Shown piece by piece: positions 28,276-36,216 of a stretch of DNA of 38,604 nt. Origin of the DNA: Desulfobacteraceae bacterium (GTDB lineage: Bacteria > Desulfobacterota > Desulfobacteria > Desulfobacterales > Desulfosarcinaceae); contig QZKV01000150.1 in NCBI GenBank assembly GCA_003599575.1, forward strand, positions 1 through 38,604. Direction: 5' to 3'. The stretch's first letter is position 1. The number at the start of each line of letters is the position of its first letter. A program made the translations under genes and the position numbers. The notes under the pieces were generated by a model that searched no databases, was not told where the DNA came from, and saw only the letters and a program-made list of their open reading frames with translations.

Positions 28276-30054
28276 ATGTCACTCAAGGCAACTACGTTTA
28301 TAGTGATCGGCTTGACATTTGCCATCTATATCATCATCGCCATCCGGGCGCGCGCCTCCACCACCTCCGATTTCTACGTGGCCGGCAAAGGGGTTCATCC
28401 CATACTCAACGGTATGGCTACCGGGGCGGACTGGATGTCGGCCGCTTCCTTTATCTCCATGGCCGGATTGATTGCGTTTCAAGGCTATGATGCTTCGGTC
28501 TACCTGATGGGCTGGACCGGCGGTTATGTGCTGCTGGCCATGATGCTGGCGCCTTATTTGAGAAAATACGGCAAGTTCACGGTGCCTGAATTTATCGGGG
28601 ACCGGTTCTACTCCAAACAGGCGCGCATCGTGGCCGTCATCTGCCTGATCGTGGCCTCGTTGACCTATGTTATCGGCCAGATGAAGGGCATCGGGGTGGC
28701 CTTTTCCCGTTTCCTGGAGGTGGACTTCGCAACCGGCCTGGTGGCCGGAATGGCCATCGTGTTTGTTTACGCGGTGCTCGGCGGCATGAAAGGCATCACC
28801 TACACCCAGATCGCGCAATATTGCGTGCTGATTTTCGCCTATACCATTCCCGCCGTCTTCATCTCCTTGCAGCTGACGGGCAACCCCATTCCGCAGCTCG
28901 GCCTGGGCGATACCATGGCGGACGGCAGCGGTACCTATATGCTGGAAAGGTTGGATCGGGTGCTCGTCGATCTTGGCTTTACGGCCTATACCGCCCAAAA
29001 GGGGGCGACCATCAACGTCTTTTTGCTGACCCTCTCCCTGATGATCGGCACGGCCGGCCTGCCGCACGTCATCATCCGCTTCTTCACCGTGCCTAAAGTC
29101 AGCGATGCCCGCTTCTCCACCGGTTGGGCCCTTGTTTTTATCGCTATCCTGTACACCACGGCCCCTGCTGTGGGCGCCATGGCGCGTTTGAACTTGATGA
29201 GAACGGTTCAATCAGATCCCATCGGAGCTGTTGAGAGCAACCTCCAATACGAAGCGCGACCCCAGTGGTTCAAAAACTGGGAAAAAACAGGTCTGCTGCA
29301 GTTCCAAGACAAGAATAACGACGGCCGCATCCAGTATTACGGAGATAACCCGGCTTTCCAGGCCAAAGCCCAATCCTACGGTTGGGCCGGCAACGAGATG
29401 GTCAAAGTCGACAATGACATCATGGTGCTGGCCAACCCGGAAATCGCTCGTTTACCAAACTGGGTCATCGCCCTGGTGGCCGCCGGCGGCATCGCCGCAG
29501 CCCTCTCCACAGCGGCAGGTTTGCTGCTGGCCATCTCCTCGGCTATCTCCCATGATCTTCTCAAGGGCATCTTCATGCCCCACATCAATGAGAAACAGGA
29601 ACTGCTTTCGGGGCGCATCGCCATGGCCTTCGCCATCTTGGTGGCGGGTTACCTGGGTCTCAATCCGCCTGGATTCGCCGCACAGGTGGTGGCCCTGGCC
29701 TTCGGTCTGGCGGCATCCTCCATCTTCCCGGCTTTGATGATGGGCATTTTCTCCAAACGCACCAATCGCGCGGGCGCCATCGCGGGCATGCTGACCGGGT
29801 TGATATCGACACTCATCTACATCTTTTGGTATAAAGGCTGGTTCTTTATCGCCTCAACGGCCATGGCGCCGGATAAGGCCGACTCATGGTTCATGGGGAT
29901 TTCGACGGAAGCCTTCGGCGCCATCGGAGCTGCATTGAATTTTCTGGTGGCCATTGTCGTTTCGCGCTTTACATCCGATGTTCCCGAAGATATCCAAAAG
30001 ATGGTGGAAGAGATTCGTGTCCCGTTGGGCGCCGGAAAAGCTGTGGCGCATTAA
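28276..30054 (+). CDS. Sodium:solute symporter (SSS, VC_2705/ActP-like)
   Basis: The 592-residue membrane protein has about 13 hydrophobic helices and the SSS-family core: TSDFYVAGKGVHPILNGMAT, ADWMSAASFISMAGLIAFQG, GKFTVPEFIGDRFYSKQARI, and GTAGLPHVIIRFFTVPK. A soluble insert (about 310-385) contains DKNNDGRIQYYGD (345-357), an incomplete EF-hand-like loop. Related proteins import acetate and other monocarboxylates with a cation. Placement between acs/prpE and the DUF294 protein supports short-chain acid uptake. GGAGGTG precedes the ATG. The substrate is inferred from context only. Confidence 0.9.
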   Translation: MSLKATTFIVIGLTFAIYIIIAIRARASTTSDFYVAGKGVHPILNGMATGADWMSAASFISMAGLIAFQGYDASVYLMGWTGGYVLLAMMLAPYLRKYGKFTVPEFIGDRFYSKQARIVAVICLIVASLTYVIGQMKGIGVAFSRFLEVDFATGLVAGMAIVFVYAVLGGMKGITYTQIAQYCVLIFAYTIPAVFISLQLTGNPIPQLGLGDTMADGSGTYMLERLDRVLVDLGFTAYTAQKGATINVFLLTLSLMIGTAGLPHVIIRFFTVPKVSDARFSTGWALVFIAILYTTAPAVGAMARLNLMRTVQSDPIGAVESNLQYEARPQWFKNWEKTGLLQFQDKNNDGRIQYYGDNPAFQAKAQSYGWAGNEMVKVDNDIMVLANPEIARLPNWVIALVAAGGIAAALSTAAGLLLAISSAISHDLLKGIFMPHINEKQELLSGRIAMAFAILVAGYLGLNPPGFAAQVVALAFGLAASSIFPALMMGIFSKRTNRAGAIAGMLTGLISTLIYIFWYKGWFFIASTAMAPDKADSWFMGISTEAFGAIGAALNFLVAIVVSRFTSDVPEDIQKMVEEIRVPLGAGKAVAH

Positions 30055-30123
30055 AGAATGATTCAGGTGTGCCAGCGAAGGTATTCTGCGATTCCGGTAT
30101 GCCTTCAAAATATCGATAGCTGT

Positions 30124-30165
30124 TTCGTGCACGTGCGCGTTTATGTAAACGCCCACGTGCACGAA
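30124..30165. repeat. 19-bp perfect-but-one inverted repeat with alternating purine-pyrimidine sequence
   Basis: TTCGTGCACGTGCGCGTTT (30124-30142) pairs with AAACGCCCACGTGCACGAA (30147-30165) around the loop ATGT, with one C-C mismatch in 19 pairs. It lies between the symporter stop (30054) and the DUF294 gene. No T-tract follows on the plus strand. It could be a transcript-processing or attenuation hairpin, or a member of the same kind of intergenic repeat seen elsewhere in the window. Confidence 0.8.
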
Positions 30166-30218
30166 CGGCCATGTTGCAGCGACCTTTGATGATCTGCAGC
30201 AAGGGCATTGGAAAAGCC

Positions 30219-32564
30219 ATGGCGCAAGAAGACACATCCTCCCAGGCGTTTGCCTTTCTATCGGGCCTGCCGGTTTTTTCGACCCTGCCTGAAGAGGAAA
30301 TAAGGCATATCTGCTCGCAGCTCGTGCAAGAAACCCATCCCAGCGGCAAGACCTTGGGCACCCAAAGCAAGAGTGCCATCGATAAGGTCTTCATCATCAA
30401 AGATGGGGAGCTGGAGATCTTTTTCGAACAGGACGGCGTCAAAAACCTGAAGGGAATCCTGACCAGCGGCGATATTTTCGGCGGTATCGGACTTTTGGTC
30501 AACAATGCTGTCGCCGTCCGAACAGCGGTCGTACGGCAAGAGTCGACCGTAATGGCTATACCAGCCACTATCTTCCGCGATATCTGTAACCGCCACCCTG
30601 CGTTTGCCAACTATTTCTTGGAAACGTTTCACGAGCGGATGCTTGACCAGGCGTATGCTTCCTCTTTCAAACAGGGACAGGTGGTCCATTTTCTGTCCGC
30701 CATCCCGCCCTTTTCATTTTTGCCCGAATATGAACTCAGAAGCATTTCCAATGAATTGTCGATGGAAAACAGCAAAAAAGGGACCTTTTTGTTCCTGCAG
30801 GGCCGTTCCAGGGTCGACCGCCTTTACATCATCAAAAGCGGCGCCGTAGAACGCTACAATGAAGAAAACGGAGAGAAAGTGCTGCGCGGCATACTCGGCG
30901 AAGGCAATATCTATGGCGGCATTTCCATGCTGCTCAATGACGGGCTTTCCGTGCGCACCGTCTTTGTCATTGAAGACACCGAATTTTACACGCTGGGCAA
31001 AGATCGTTTTTTGAAGCTGTGCCGGGAACATGAAAACTTTTCTGAATATTTTACCGACACCTTCGGAAAACGCATGATCGACCGGTCCTACGCCGCAATT
31101 GTCAAAAGCGGTGCGGAACCGGGGGCGCCTTCCGCCCAGTTCTTCAATCTGCGGGTCCAGGATATCTTCCACAGCGATCTGCTGGCGTGCGGCACGACCA
31201 CCCCGATTCAGGAAGCGGCCGACGCAATGACCCGCCGGGGCTGCAGTTCCATATTTGTGCAGGTGCCCCGAGGCGATTTCATCGGGGTGGTCACGGACAG
31301 CGATTTACGAAAAAAAGTGATCGCACCGGGCCTCGACATCCAAAAACCCATTGCCGATATCATGTCCACACCCCTTTGCACCATCGAAGCCGATGCAATG
31401 GTTTCCGAAGCCCTGCTGGCCATGGTGGATGCCAATGTCAAACATCTGGGGGTCACCGACCAAAGCGGCAAAGTGCTCGGGGTGTTGACCAACAGGGACA
31501 TTCTTTCGGCCCAGGAGCAATCACCCTTTTTCATCATCCGCGAACTTTCGGCGGCCGGGGACATCGAAGAGATCATTCGCAAACAAAAAAGGGTGCCGCA
31601 TTTGATTCACAATATGATCAACAGCGGCGCCAAGTCACGCATCACGACCAAATTGATCTCCAAGATCTCCGATGCCATTTTGATCAAGCTCATCGGATTT
31701 GCCGTGGCGCAGCTCGGGGCGCCGCCGGTCCCGTTTGCCTTTCTGGTTCTGGGCAGCGAAGGCCGCATGGAGCAAACGCTGAAAACAGATCAGGACAACG
31801 CCATTGTATTTGCCGATGTGCCCGAAAACGAGCTCGAACAGGTAAACCATTATTTTCTTAAACTTGGCGTGCAGGTGTGCACCGGGCTGAATCAGGCCGG
31901 ATACGCCTTGTGCAAGGGCGGCATTATGGCCCAGAATCCCAGATGGTGCCAGCCAATTTCCAAATGGAAGAACTACTTCAAAGACTGGATTCGCATCTCC
32001 ACCCCCAAGGATCTGATGGAAGCCGCCATTTTCTTCGATTTCAGGGGAGCTTACGGCAACATGGATCTGGCAGATGAATTGCGGCTCTTTTTATTCGATA
32101 CGCTTTCCGGCTGGACGCGCTTTTTTAAAGATCTGGCCGTCAACGCCCTTGGGTTCAAACCGCCCATCGGCTTTTTCCGCAACTTTGTATTGGAGTCCAA
32201 GGGCGAGCATCGCAATCAGTTCAACCTGAAAAACGCCATGACCCCCATCGTCGATTTTGCACGCATCTATGCACTGCATCATAACATCTCCGAAACCAAC
32301 ACCCAGGAAAGGCTTTATCACCTGTTCCTCCTGAAAGTCTTAAACGACCAAGACTACAATGATTTGGATCAAGCCTACAACTACCTGATGCAGCAGCGGC
32401 TGCTGGGCCAGATCAACAGCATCGAAAAGGGCGAAGCGCCGGAGAATTTCATGAATCCCAAGAAGCTGTCGCGCATAGAACAAACTTTGCTCAAGGAAAT
32501 CTTCAAACGCATCGAAGGCTCCCAAAGACGCCTGGACATCGATTTTACCGGCGGCATTCGATGA
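30219..32564 (+). CDS. cNMP/CBS-domain protein with DUF294 nucleotidyltransferase domain
   Basis: The 781-residue soluble protein has two tandem cyclic-nucleotide-binding-like domains (about 12-135 and 150-280), a CBS pair (about 305-425), a DUF294 GlnD-like nucleotidyltransferase domain with Gly512-Ser513 and Asp524/Asp526 in LGSEGRMEQTLKTDQDN, and a DUF294 C-terminal helical domain (about 600-760). The cNMP domains read FGGIGLL and YGGISML where canonical ones have FGE, so classic cAMP binding is doubtful. The start is uncertain: ATG 30219 is preferred to ATG 30171, which has no Shine-Dalgarno and sits beside the hairpin. Such proteins often lie beside DUF4212/SSS genes; a regulatory role in transport or acetate metabolism is inferred. 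Confidence 0.88.
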   Translation: MAQEDTSSQAFAFLSGLPVFSTLPEEEIRHICSQLVQETHPSGKTLGTQSKSAIDKVFIIKDGELEIFFEQDGVKNLKGILTSGDIFGGIGLLVNNAVAVRTAVVRQESTVMAIPATIFRDICNRHPAFANYFLETFHERMLDQAYASSFKQGQVVHFLSAIPPFSFLPEYELRSISNELSMENSKKGTFLFLQGRSRVDRLYIIKSGAVERYNEENGEKVLRGILGEGNIYGGISMLLNDGLSVRTVFVIEDTEFYTLGKDRFLKLCREHENFSEYFTDTFGKRMIDRSYAAIVKSGAEPGAPSAQFFNLRVQDIFHSDLLACGTTTPIQEAADAMTRRGCSSIFVQVPRGDFIGVVTDSDLRKKVIAPGLDIQKPIADIMSTPLCTIEADAMVSEALLAMVDANVKHLGVTDQSGKVLGVLTNRDILSAQEQSPFFIIRELSAAGDIEEIIRKQKRVPHLIHNMINSGAKSRITTKLISKISDAILIKLIGFAVAQLGAPPVPFAFLVLGSEGRMEQTLKTDQDNAIVFADVPENELEQVNHYFLKLGVQVCTGLNQAGYALCKGGIMAQNPRWCQPISKWKNYFKDWIRISTPKDLMEAAIFFDFRGAYGNMDLADELRLFLFDTLSGWTRFFKDLAVNALGFKPPIGFFRNFVLESKGEHRNQFNLKNAMTPIVDFARIYALHHNISETNTQERLYHLFLLKVLNDQDYNDLDQAYNYLMQQRLLGQINSIEKGEAPENFMNPKKLSRIEQTLLKEIFKRIEGSQRRLDIDFTGGIR

Positions 32565-32646
32565 ACGGCATAAGCAAATGCAGTCAAAGCACAGGGAAGA
32601 GCGGGAAGGGTGTATTCAACCCAACTAATCAGAAAAGGGGGCTGCC

Positions 32647-33060
32647 GTGCCACATAGAGTATTGATCGTGGATGACGAACCCAATCTCCTGGTGCTCTTG
32701 CAGTTTCTGATGGAAACGAACAACTACCAGGTCGATACCGCTACGAGTGGCGAAGCGGCCATCGAAGCCATTATGCGCGCGATGCCGGACCTGATTCTGC
32801 TGGATGTCATGCTGCCGGGCATTGATGGCTACGAGGTGTGCGAAATCATCCGATTGAATCCGCAGTGGCGGCAAATAAAAGTCGTTTTTCTGACGGCCAA
32901 AGGCTGCGAGGTGGATGTGACCAAAGGGATGCTTCTGGGCGCCGATGCCTATATCACCAAACCCTTCCCCATCACCGCCGTACTGGAAAAAGTCAATGAG
33001 CTTCTGGGCGTCGATTCCGGATGTGAAGGGGAAAAGGTTAAAGGTGAAGATAAAAGTTGA
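32647..33060 (+). CDS. Receiver-only response regulator
   Basis: The 137-residue CheY-like protein has acidic Asp9-Asp10, phosphoacceptor Asp53 in ILLDVMLPGIDG, Thr83 and Lys105 in ITKPFP, so it should be phosphorylatable. It has no DNA-binding or enzymatic output domain, only a short charged tail (GEKVKGEDKS). The start is GTG at 32647 after AAAGGGG. The next gene begins three bases after its stop with no separate strong ribosome site, which points to translational coupling. A role as partner of the kinase-like exonuclease or the DUF294 protein is inferred. Confidence 0.92.
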   Translation: MPHRVLIVDDEPNLLVLLQFLMETNNYQVDTATSGEAAIEAIMRAMPDLILLDVMLPGIDGYEVCEIIRLNPQWRQIKVVFLTAKGCEVDVTKGMLLGADAYITKPFPITAVLEKVNELLGVDSGCEGEKVKGEDKS

Positions 33061-33063
33061 AAG

Positions 33064-35229
33064 ATGAATACCCGCAGCAAACTCAAATGGATCGCACTGC
33101 TTACCACCGCTATCGGCCTCACGGCGGCCCTGGCGCTTGCACTCATCTATCTCCTCTTTCCCGAGCAAAGCAGAACGCTGGCCCTTGCGCTGCAAAGCAA
33201 CAGCGGCCGGGCGCTGGTGGCAGCCATTCTGCTGCTGATGCTGATCATCATCGGCATCGATTTATGTTTCCGTCTTTTTCTGATCCCTTTGCACAAAATG
33301 GTAGAGGAGACCACGCTGATCGGAAGCGCCAACGCCGGCCACCGTCTCGTAAAACAGAGCGGACCCATTTTCGGCCCGCTGGTGCATGCCATCAACACGA
33401 TTGCAGCCCGCCTGGAGGCGGTTCAGCAGTACGGCCATGAAAAGGTTGAGAGCATCCGCGCAACGGCCGAGAAGGAACGCAACATGCTCGCGGCCATCAT
33501 GGCCGAATTGCCCGAAGGGGTTATCGTCTGCAATACCCAGGGCAGCATTGTGCTGTATAACCAGCAGGCCAAACAGTTGCTCAGCGGTGCGGCGGATAAA
33601 GCCAGAGGTTACAATGGGGAAAATGCGCCGGGCGCCCTGGTCGGCCTTTGGCGTCCCGTCAGCCATGCCATCGATGCTAACCAGCTCCAGCACGCCCTGG
33701 ATGAAATCCAGGCCAAATTCAGGGAGAGCCATAAAAATGCGGTTTCTTCTTTCGTAACTTTGGGTTCGGCCGGGCAGCTGCTGCGCGTGGAAGTCGTGCC
33801 GGTTCTGGATCACCGAAACGCGTATGCCGGCTTTATCCTCATCGTGGTAGACATCACCCAACGGCTTCAATCGACCGGCCGGATGGAGGCTTCTCTGACA
33901 TCGCTCACCCGCGGAATCAGGGCGGCATCGGCCAACATACGGGCCACTATTGAGGCGATCAGGGCTTACCCGGACATGGATCCGCCTCAACTGGATCGCT
34001 TAAGAAAAGTAATCCTTGATGAATCCATCACCCTCGGATCGCTCATTGGCAAAATAGATGCAGACTGCTGCTTTGAACATCAATCCGAATGGCCCCTGGC
34101 CCCCATTGAAATATCGTCCCTGATCAGCTTGATCCGCAAAAAGGCCGGAGAAAAACTCAATCTTGCCATACGGTCCAAGATCGACCTGCCGCAGTATTTC
34201 ATCAAGGCCGACACCTACGCATTGACCCTGTCGGTTGTTTTCTTGCTGATGCAGATTCAAAAAGAAAGCGGGGCATTTTCCTTCGCCTGCCAGATTGAGA
34301 GAAAAGAGAATATCATCCACATGGATATATCCTGGGCTGGCAAACCGGTGAAGATGGACCTGCTCAGGGCCTGGCAGGATGGCTTGCTGCGCGTCCGCGA
34401 TGAGCAGCTGCCTTTCACCTTGAGGGAAATTCTCCAGCGCCACAGCACCGACATCGGCGCTTTTTCCTTCCCCGGCAAGCACGATCAAGCGTGCCTGCGA
34501 CTCTTTATGCCGGCGGTGGATGCCGTAGCCCTCCAACAGCCCAGGCGCGCCACCATTCTGAGCCGGAGCAGACCTGAATTTTTCGATTTCGATCTTTTCG
34601 ATCAACGCGAGCCGGACCCGGAACTTGCCCACAGGCTGTTGAGCGAACTCACCTATTCGGTATTCGATACCGAAACGACGGGCCTGAATCCCAGTGGCGG
34701 CGACGAAATCATCGCCATCGGCGCGGTACGCATTGTCAACGGCCGGTTGCTGCGCGAAGAGAGCTTCGACCAATTGATCGATCCGCGCCGCACCATTCCC
34801 ACGGCTTCCATTGGAATTCACGGCATCAACACCGAAATGGTCAGAAACAAACCCGCTGTCGACCAGGTTTTGCCCCTGTTCCATCGTTTTGCGGCCGATA
34901 CGATCCTGGTGGGCCACAACGTGGCCTTTGACATGCGCCTGCTGCAAGTCAAGGAAGCGTCCACCGGCATCCGCTTCGGCAACCCCGTGCTGGATACTCT
35001 CTTGCTTTCGGCCGTACTGCATCCGGCCCAAAGCAATCACAGTATGGAAGCAATTGCCGAACGGCTGGGTGTATCCATAGAGGGCCGCCATACCGCTATC
35101 GGAGATGCCATCGCGACAGCCAACATCTTCCTGAAAATGCTGCCGCTCCTGGCCGAAAACGGCCTCCTGACCCTCGAAGACGTCATGAATGCGTCCAAGA
35201 AGACCATTTACGCCCGCATCAAATATTGA
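33064..35229 (+). CDS. Membrane-anchored PAS/kinase-like protein fused to a DEDDh 3'-5' exonuclease
   Basis: The 721-residue protein has two transmembrane helices (about 9-32 and 50-74), a HAMP-like linker, a coiled coil (about 112-142), and a PAS domain (about 143-275). A middle region (about 280-510) is laid out like a histidine kinase, but I see no phosphoacceptor His in an H-box and no N or G boxes. The C-terminus (about 528-705) is a DnaQ-like exonuclease with a full DEDDh set: Asp535 and Glu537 (FDTETTGLNP), Asp623 (GHNVAFDMRLL), His676 and Asp681 (GRHTAIGDA). It follows the receiver gene with a three-base gap. Exonucleases of this type occur beside DUF294/SSS genes in other proteobacteria. 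The target, DNA or RNA, is unknown. Confidence 0.85.
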   Translation: MNTRSKLKWIALLTTAIGLTAALALALIYLLFPEQSRTLALALQSNSGRALVAAILLLMLIIIGIDLCFRLFLIPLHKMVEETTLIGSANAGHRLVKQSGPIFGPLVHAINTIAARLEAVQQYGHEKVESIRATAEKERNMLAAIMAELPEGVIVCNTQGSIVLYNQQAKQLLSGAADKARGYNGENAPGALVGLWRPVSHAIDANQLQHALDEIQAKFRESHKNAVSSFVTLGSAGQLLRVEVVPVLDHRNAYAGFILIVVDITQRLQSTGRMEASLTSLTRGIRAASANIRATIEAIRAYPDMDPPQLDRLRKVILDESITLGSLIGKIDADCCFEHQSEWPLAPIEISSLISLIRKKAGEKLNLAIRSKIDLPQYFIKADTYALTLSVVFLLMQIQKESGAFSFACQIERKENIIHMDISWAGKPVKMDLLRAWQDGLLRVRDEQLPFTLREILQRHSTDIGAFSFPGKHDQACLRLFMPAVDAVALQQPRRATILSRSRPEFFDFDLFDQREPDPELAHRLLSELTYSVFDTETTGLNPSGGDEIIAIGAVRIVNGRLLREESFDQLIDPRRTIPTASIGIHGINTEMVRNKPAVDQVLPLFHRFAADTILVGHNVAFDMRLLQVKEASTGIRFGNPVLDTLLLSAVLHPAQSNHSMEAIAERLGVSIEGRHTAIGDAIATANIFLKMLPLLAENGLLTLEDVMNASKKTIYARIKY

Positions 35230-35344
35230 CGGTCGCGCAAGAAGTCGTAACCGCAAAGCCGAGAATTTTTTTTTCGATTTACCCGCGGGCAACGAACCGG
35301 GTTCTTTTGGAGAGTTTAAAATGCAGGCGTCCCCCTGGTGCCTT

Positions 35345-35797
35345 TTACCTTCGCGCCTTTCCTGAGATGGTTTCTATCGTTATCTTGAAAACTCTCGTCT
35401 TGTCTTTGTACTTTTCGATGAATTCAAACCCTTCCGAAGCAAAATCCACGGAATATTTACGTACAATGCCTTCAAGGGCCTTTTGTTTTTCTTCTCCGAA
35501 TGATTCATATGCAAAACCTTGCACAATACAGCTCTCATATTTGGTGCTGAACTTATCAGGCAGAACCTCGGTTCTACCTACCACACAGAAGGAAACTTTA
35601 GGATTGGCGGCAATATTGTTGATTTTTCTTCCCTCAAGGGCACAGTGAAAATATATGCAGTTATCGATCAGACAGTAGTTTAAAGGCACACCGTACGGTT
35701 CACCATCGCAAGATGCTGTGCTGAGGGTGCCAAATTGACCGTTTTCCAGAATAGAAAAAGATTCGCTATGGGTAATTAATCGATCGTTTCTACGCAT
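35345..35797 (-). CDS. Pyridoxamine 5'-phosphate oxidase-family flavin protein (Nim-like)
   Basis: The 150-residue protein has the split-barrel flavin-binding pattern of the PNPOx-like/NimA group: FSILENGQFGTLSTASCDGE, then PYGVPLNYCLIDNCIYFHCA, EGRKINNIAANPKVSFCVVG, and a C-terminal KYKDKTRVFKITIETISGK. Members bind FMN; some reduce 5-nitroimidazoles, but most have unknown substrates. The start ATG has AGGAAGGAAAACG upstream. The coding sequence is clearly richer in A/T than its neighbours, and codons are less G/C-ended, which suggests more recent acquisition. It converges with the exonuclease gene, and no linked genes share its strand. Confidence 0.88.
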   Translation of the reverse strand: MRRNDRLITHSESFSILENGQFGTLSTASCDGEPYGVPLNYCLIDNCIYFHCALEGRKINNIAANPKVSFCVVGRTEVLPDKFSTKYESCIVQGFAYESFGEEKQKALEGIVRKYSVDFASEGFEFIEKYKDKTRVFKITIETISGKARR

Positions 35798-36216
35798 CGT
35801 TTTCCTTCCTGTTTACGCCCCGGCTTGACAGGTGCGCTCTCACCGCCTGTCCGGGTTCAACCGGATGATCGCAATGAATGTCGCATAGTGTTTTGGAAAA
35901 AGCTGTTTCAAACGCTGTTTTTCGCGGCCGGCTCATTTCAATACACGGCGGTGGGTTCCAGTTCAACAAGAAAGGATTTATGCGGCGTCTTTATTATGGC
36001 TGCTGCAGATAAAGCCCTTCTGCGATCTTGCGGCACAATTTACCATCTGTTATACAAAGGCGCACCGGTTTGATCCCTCCCTGCTCCTGTCCGGGGCTAA
36101 TTTCTCCTGTGCGGGGCTGATTTCCTGATGCGTGGATAGATAGAAGAGAATCGGAAACGAAACATACGGTCGATCGGTTAAGACGGTCTCATTTTCCGGG
36201 CAAACGGCAGGTGGTC
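35798..36216 (+). other. Intergenic region upstream of the permease
   Basis: The 419-base gap holds an open frame of 82 codons at 35825-36073 that starts from a poor context and resembles no known protein; it is not called. The notable element is the 20-base tandem repeat at 36084-36123. No convincing -10/-35 pair was found for the permease gene. Confidence 0.5.
36084..36123 (+). repeat. Tandem 20-base direct repeat upstream of the permease gene
   Basis: CTCCTGTCCGGGGCTAATTT (36084-36103) is followed without a gap by CTCCTGTGCGGGGCTGATTT (36104-36123), with two differences in twenty. The pair sits about 95 bases before the permease start and could be a two-site operator; a chance duplication is the alternative. 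Confidence 0.7.

Noticed and set aside
35825..36073. An 82-codon open frame between the Nim-like gene and the permease
   Set aside because: No Shine-Dalgarno, no recognisable similarity and unremarkable composition; treated as chance.
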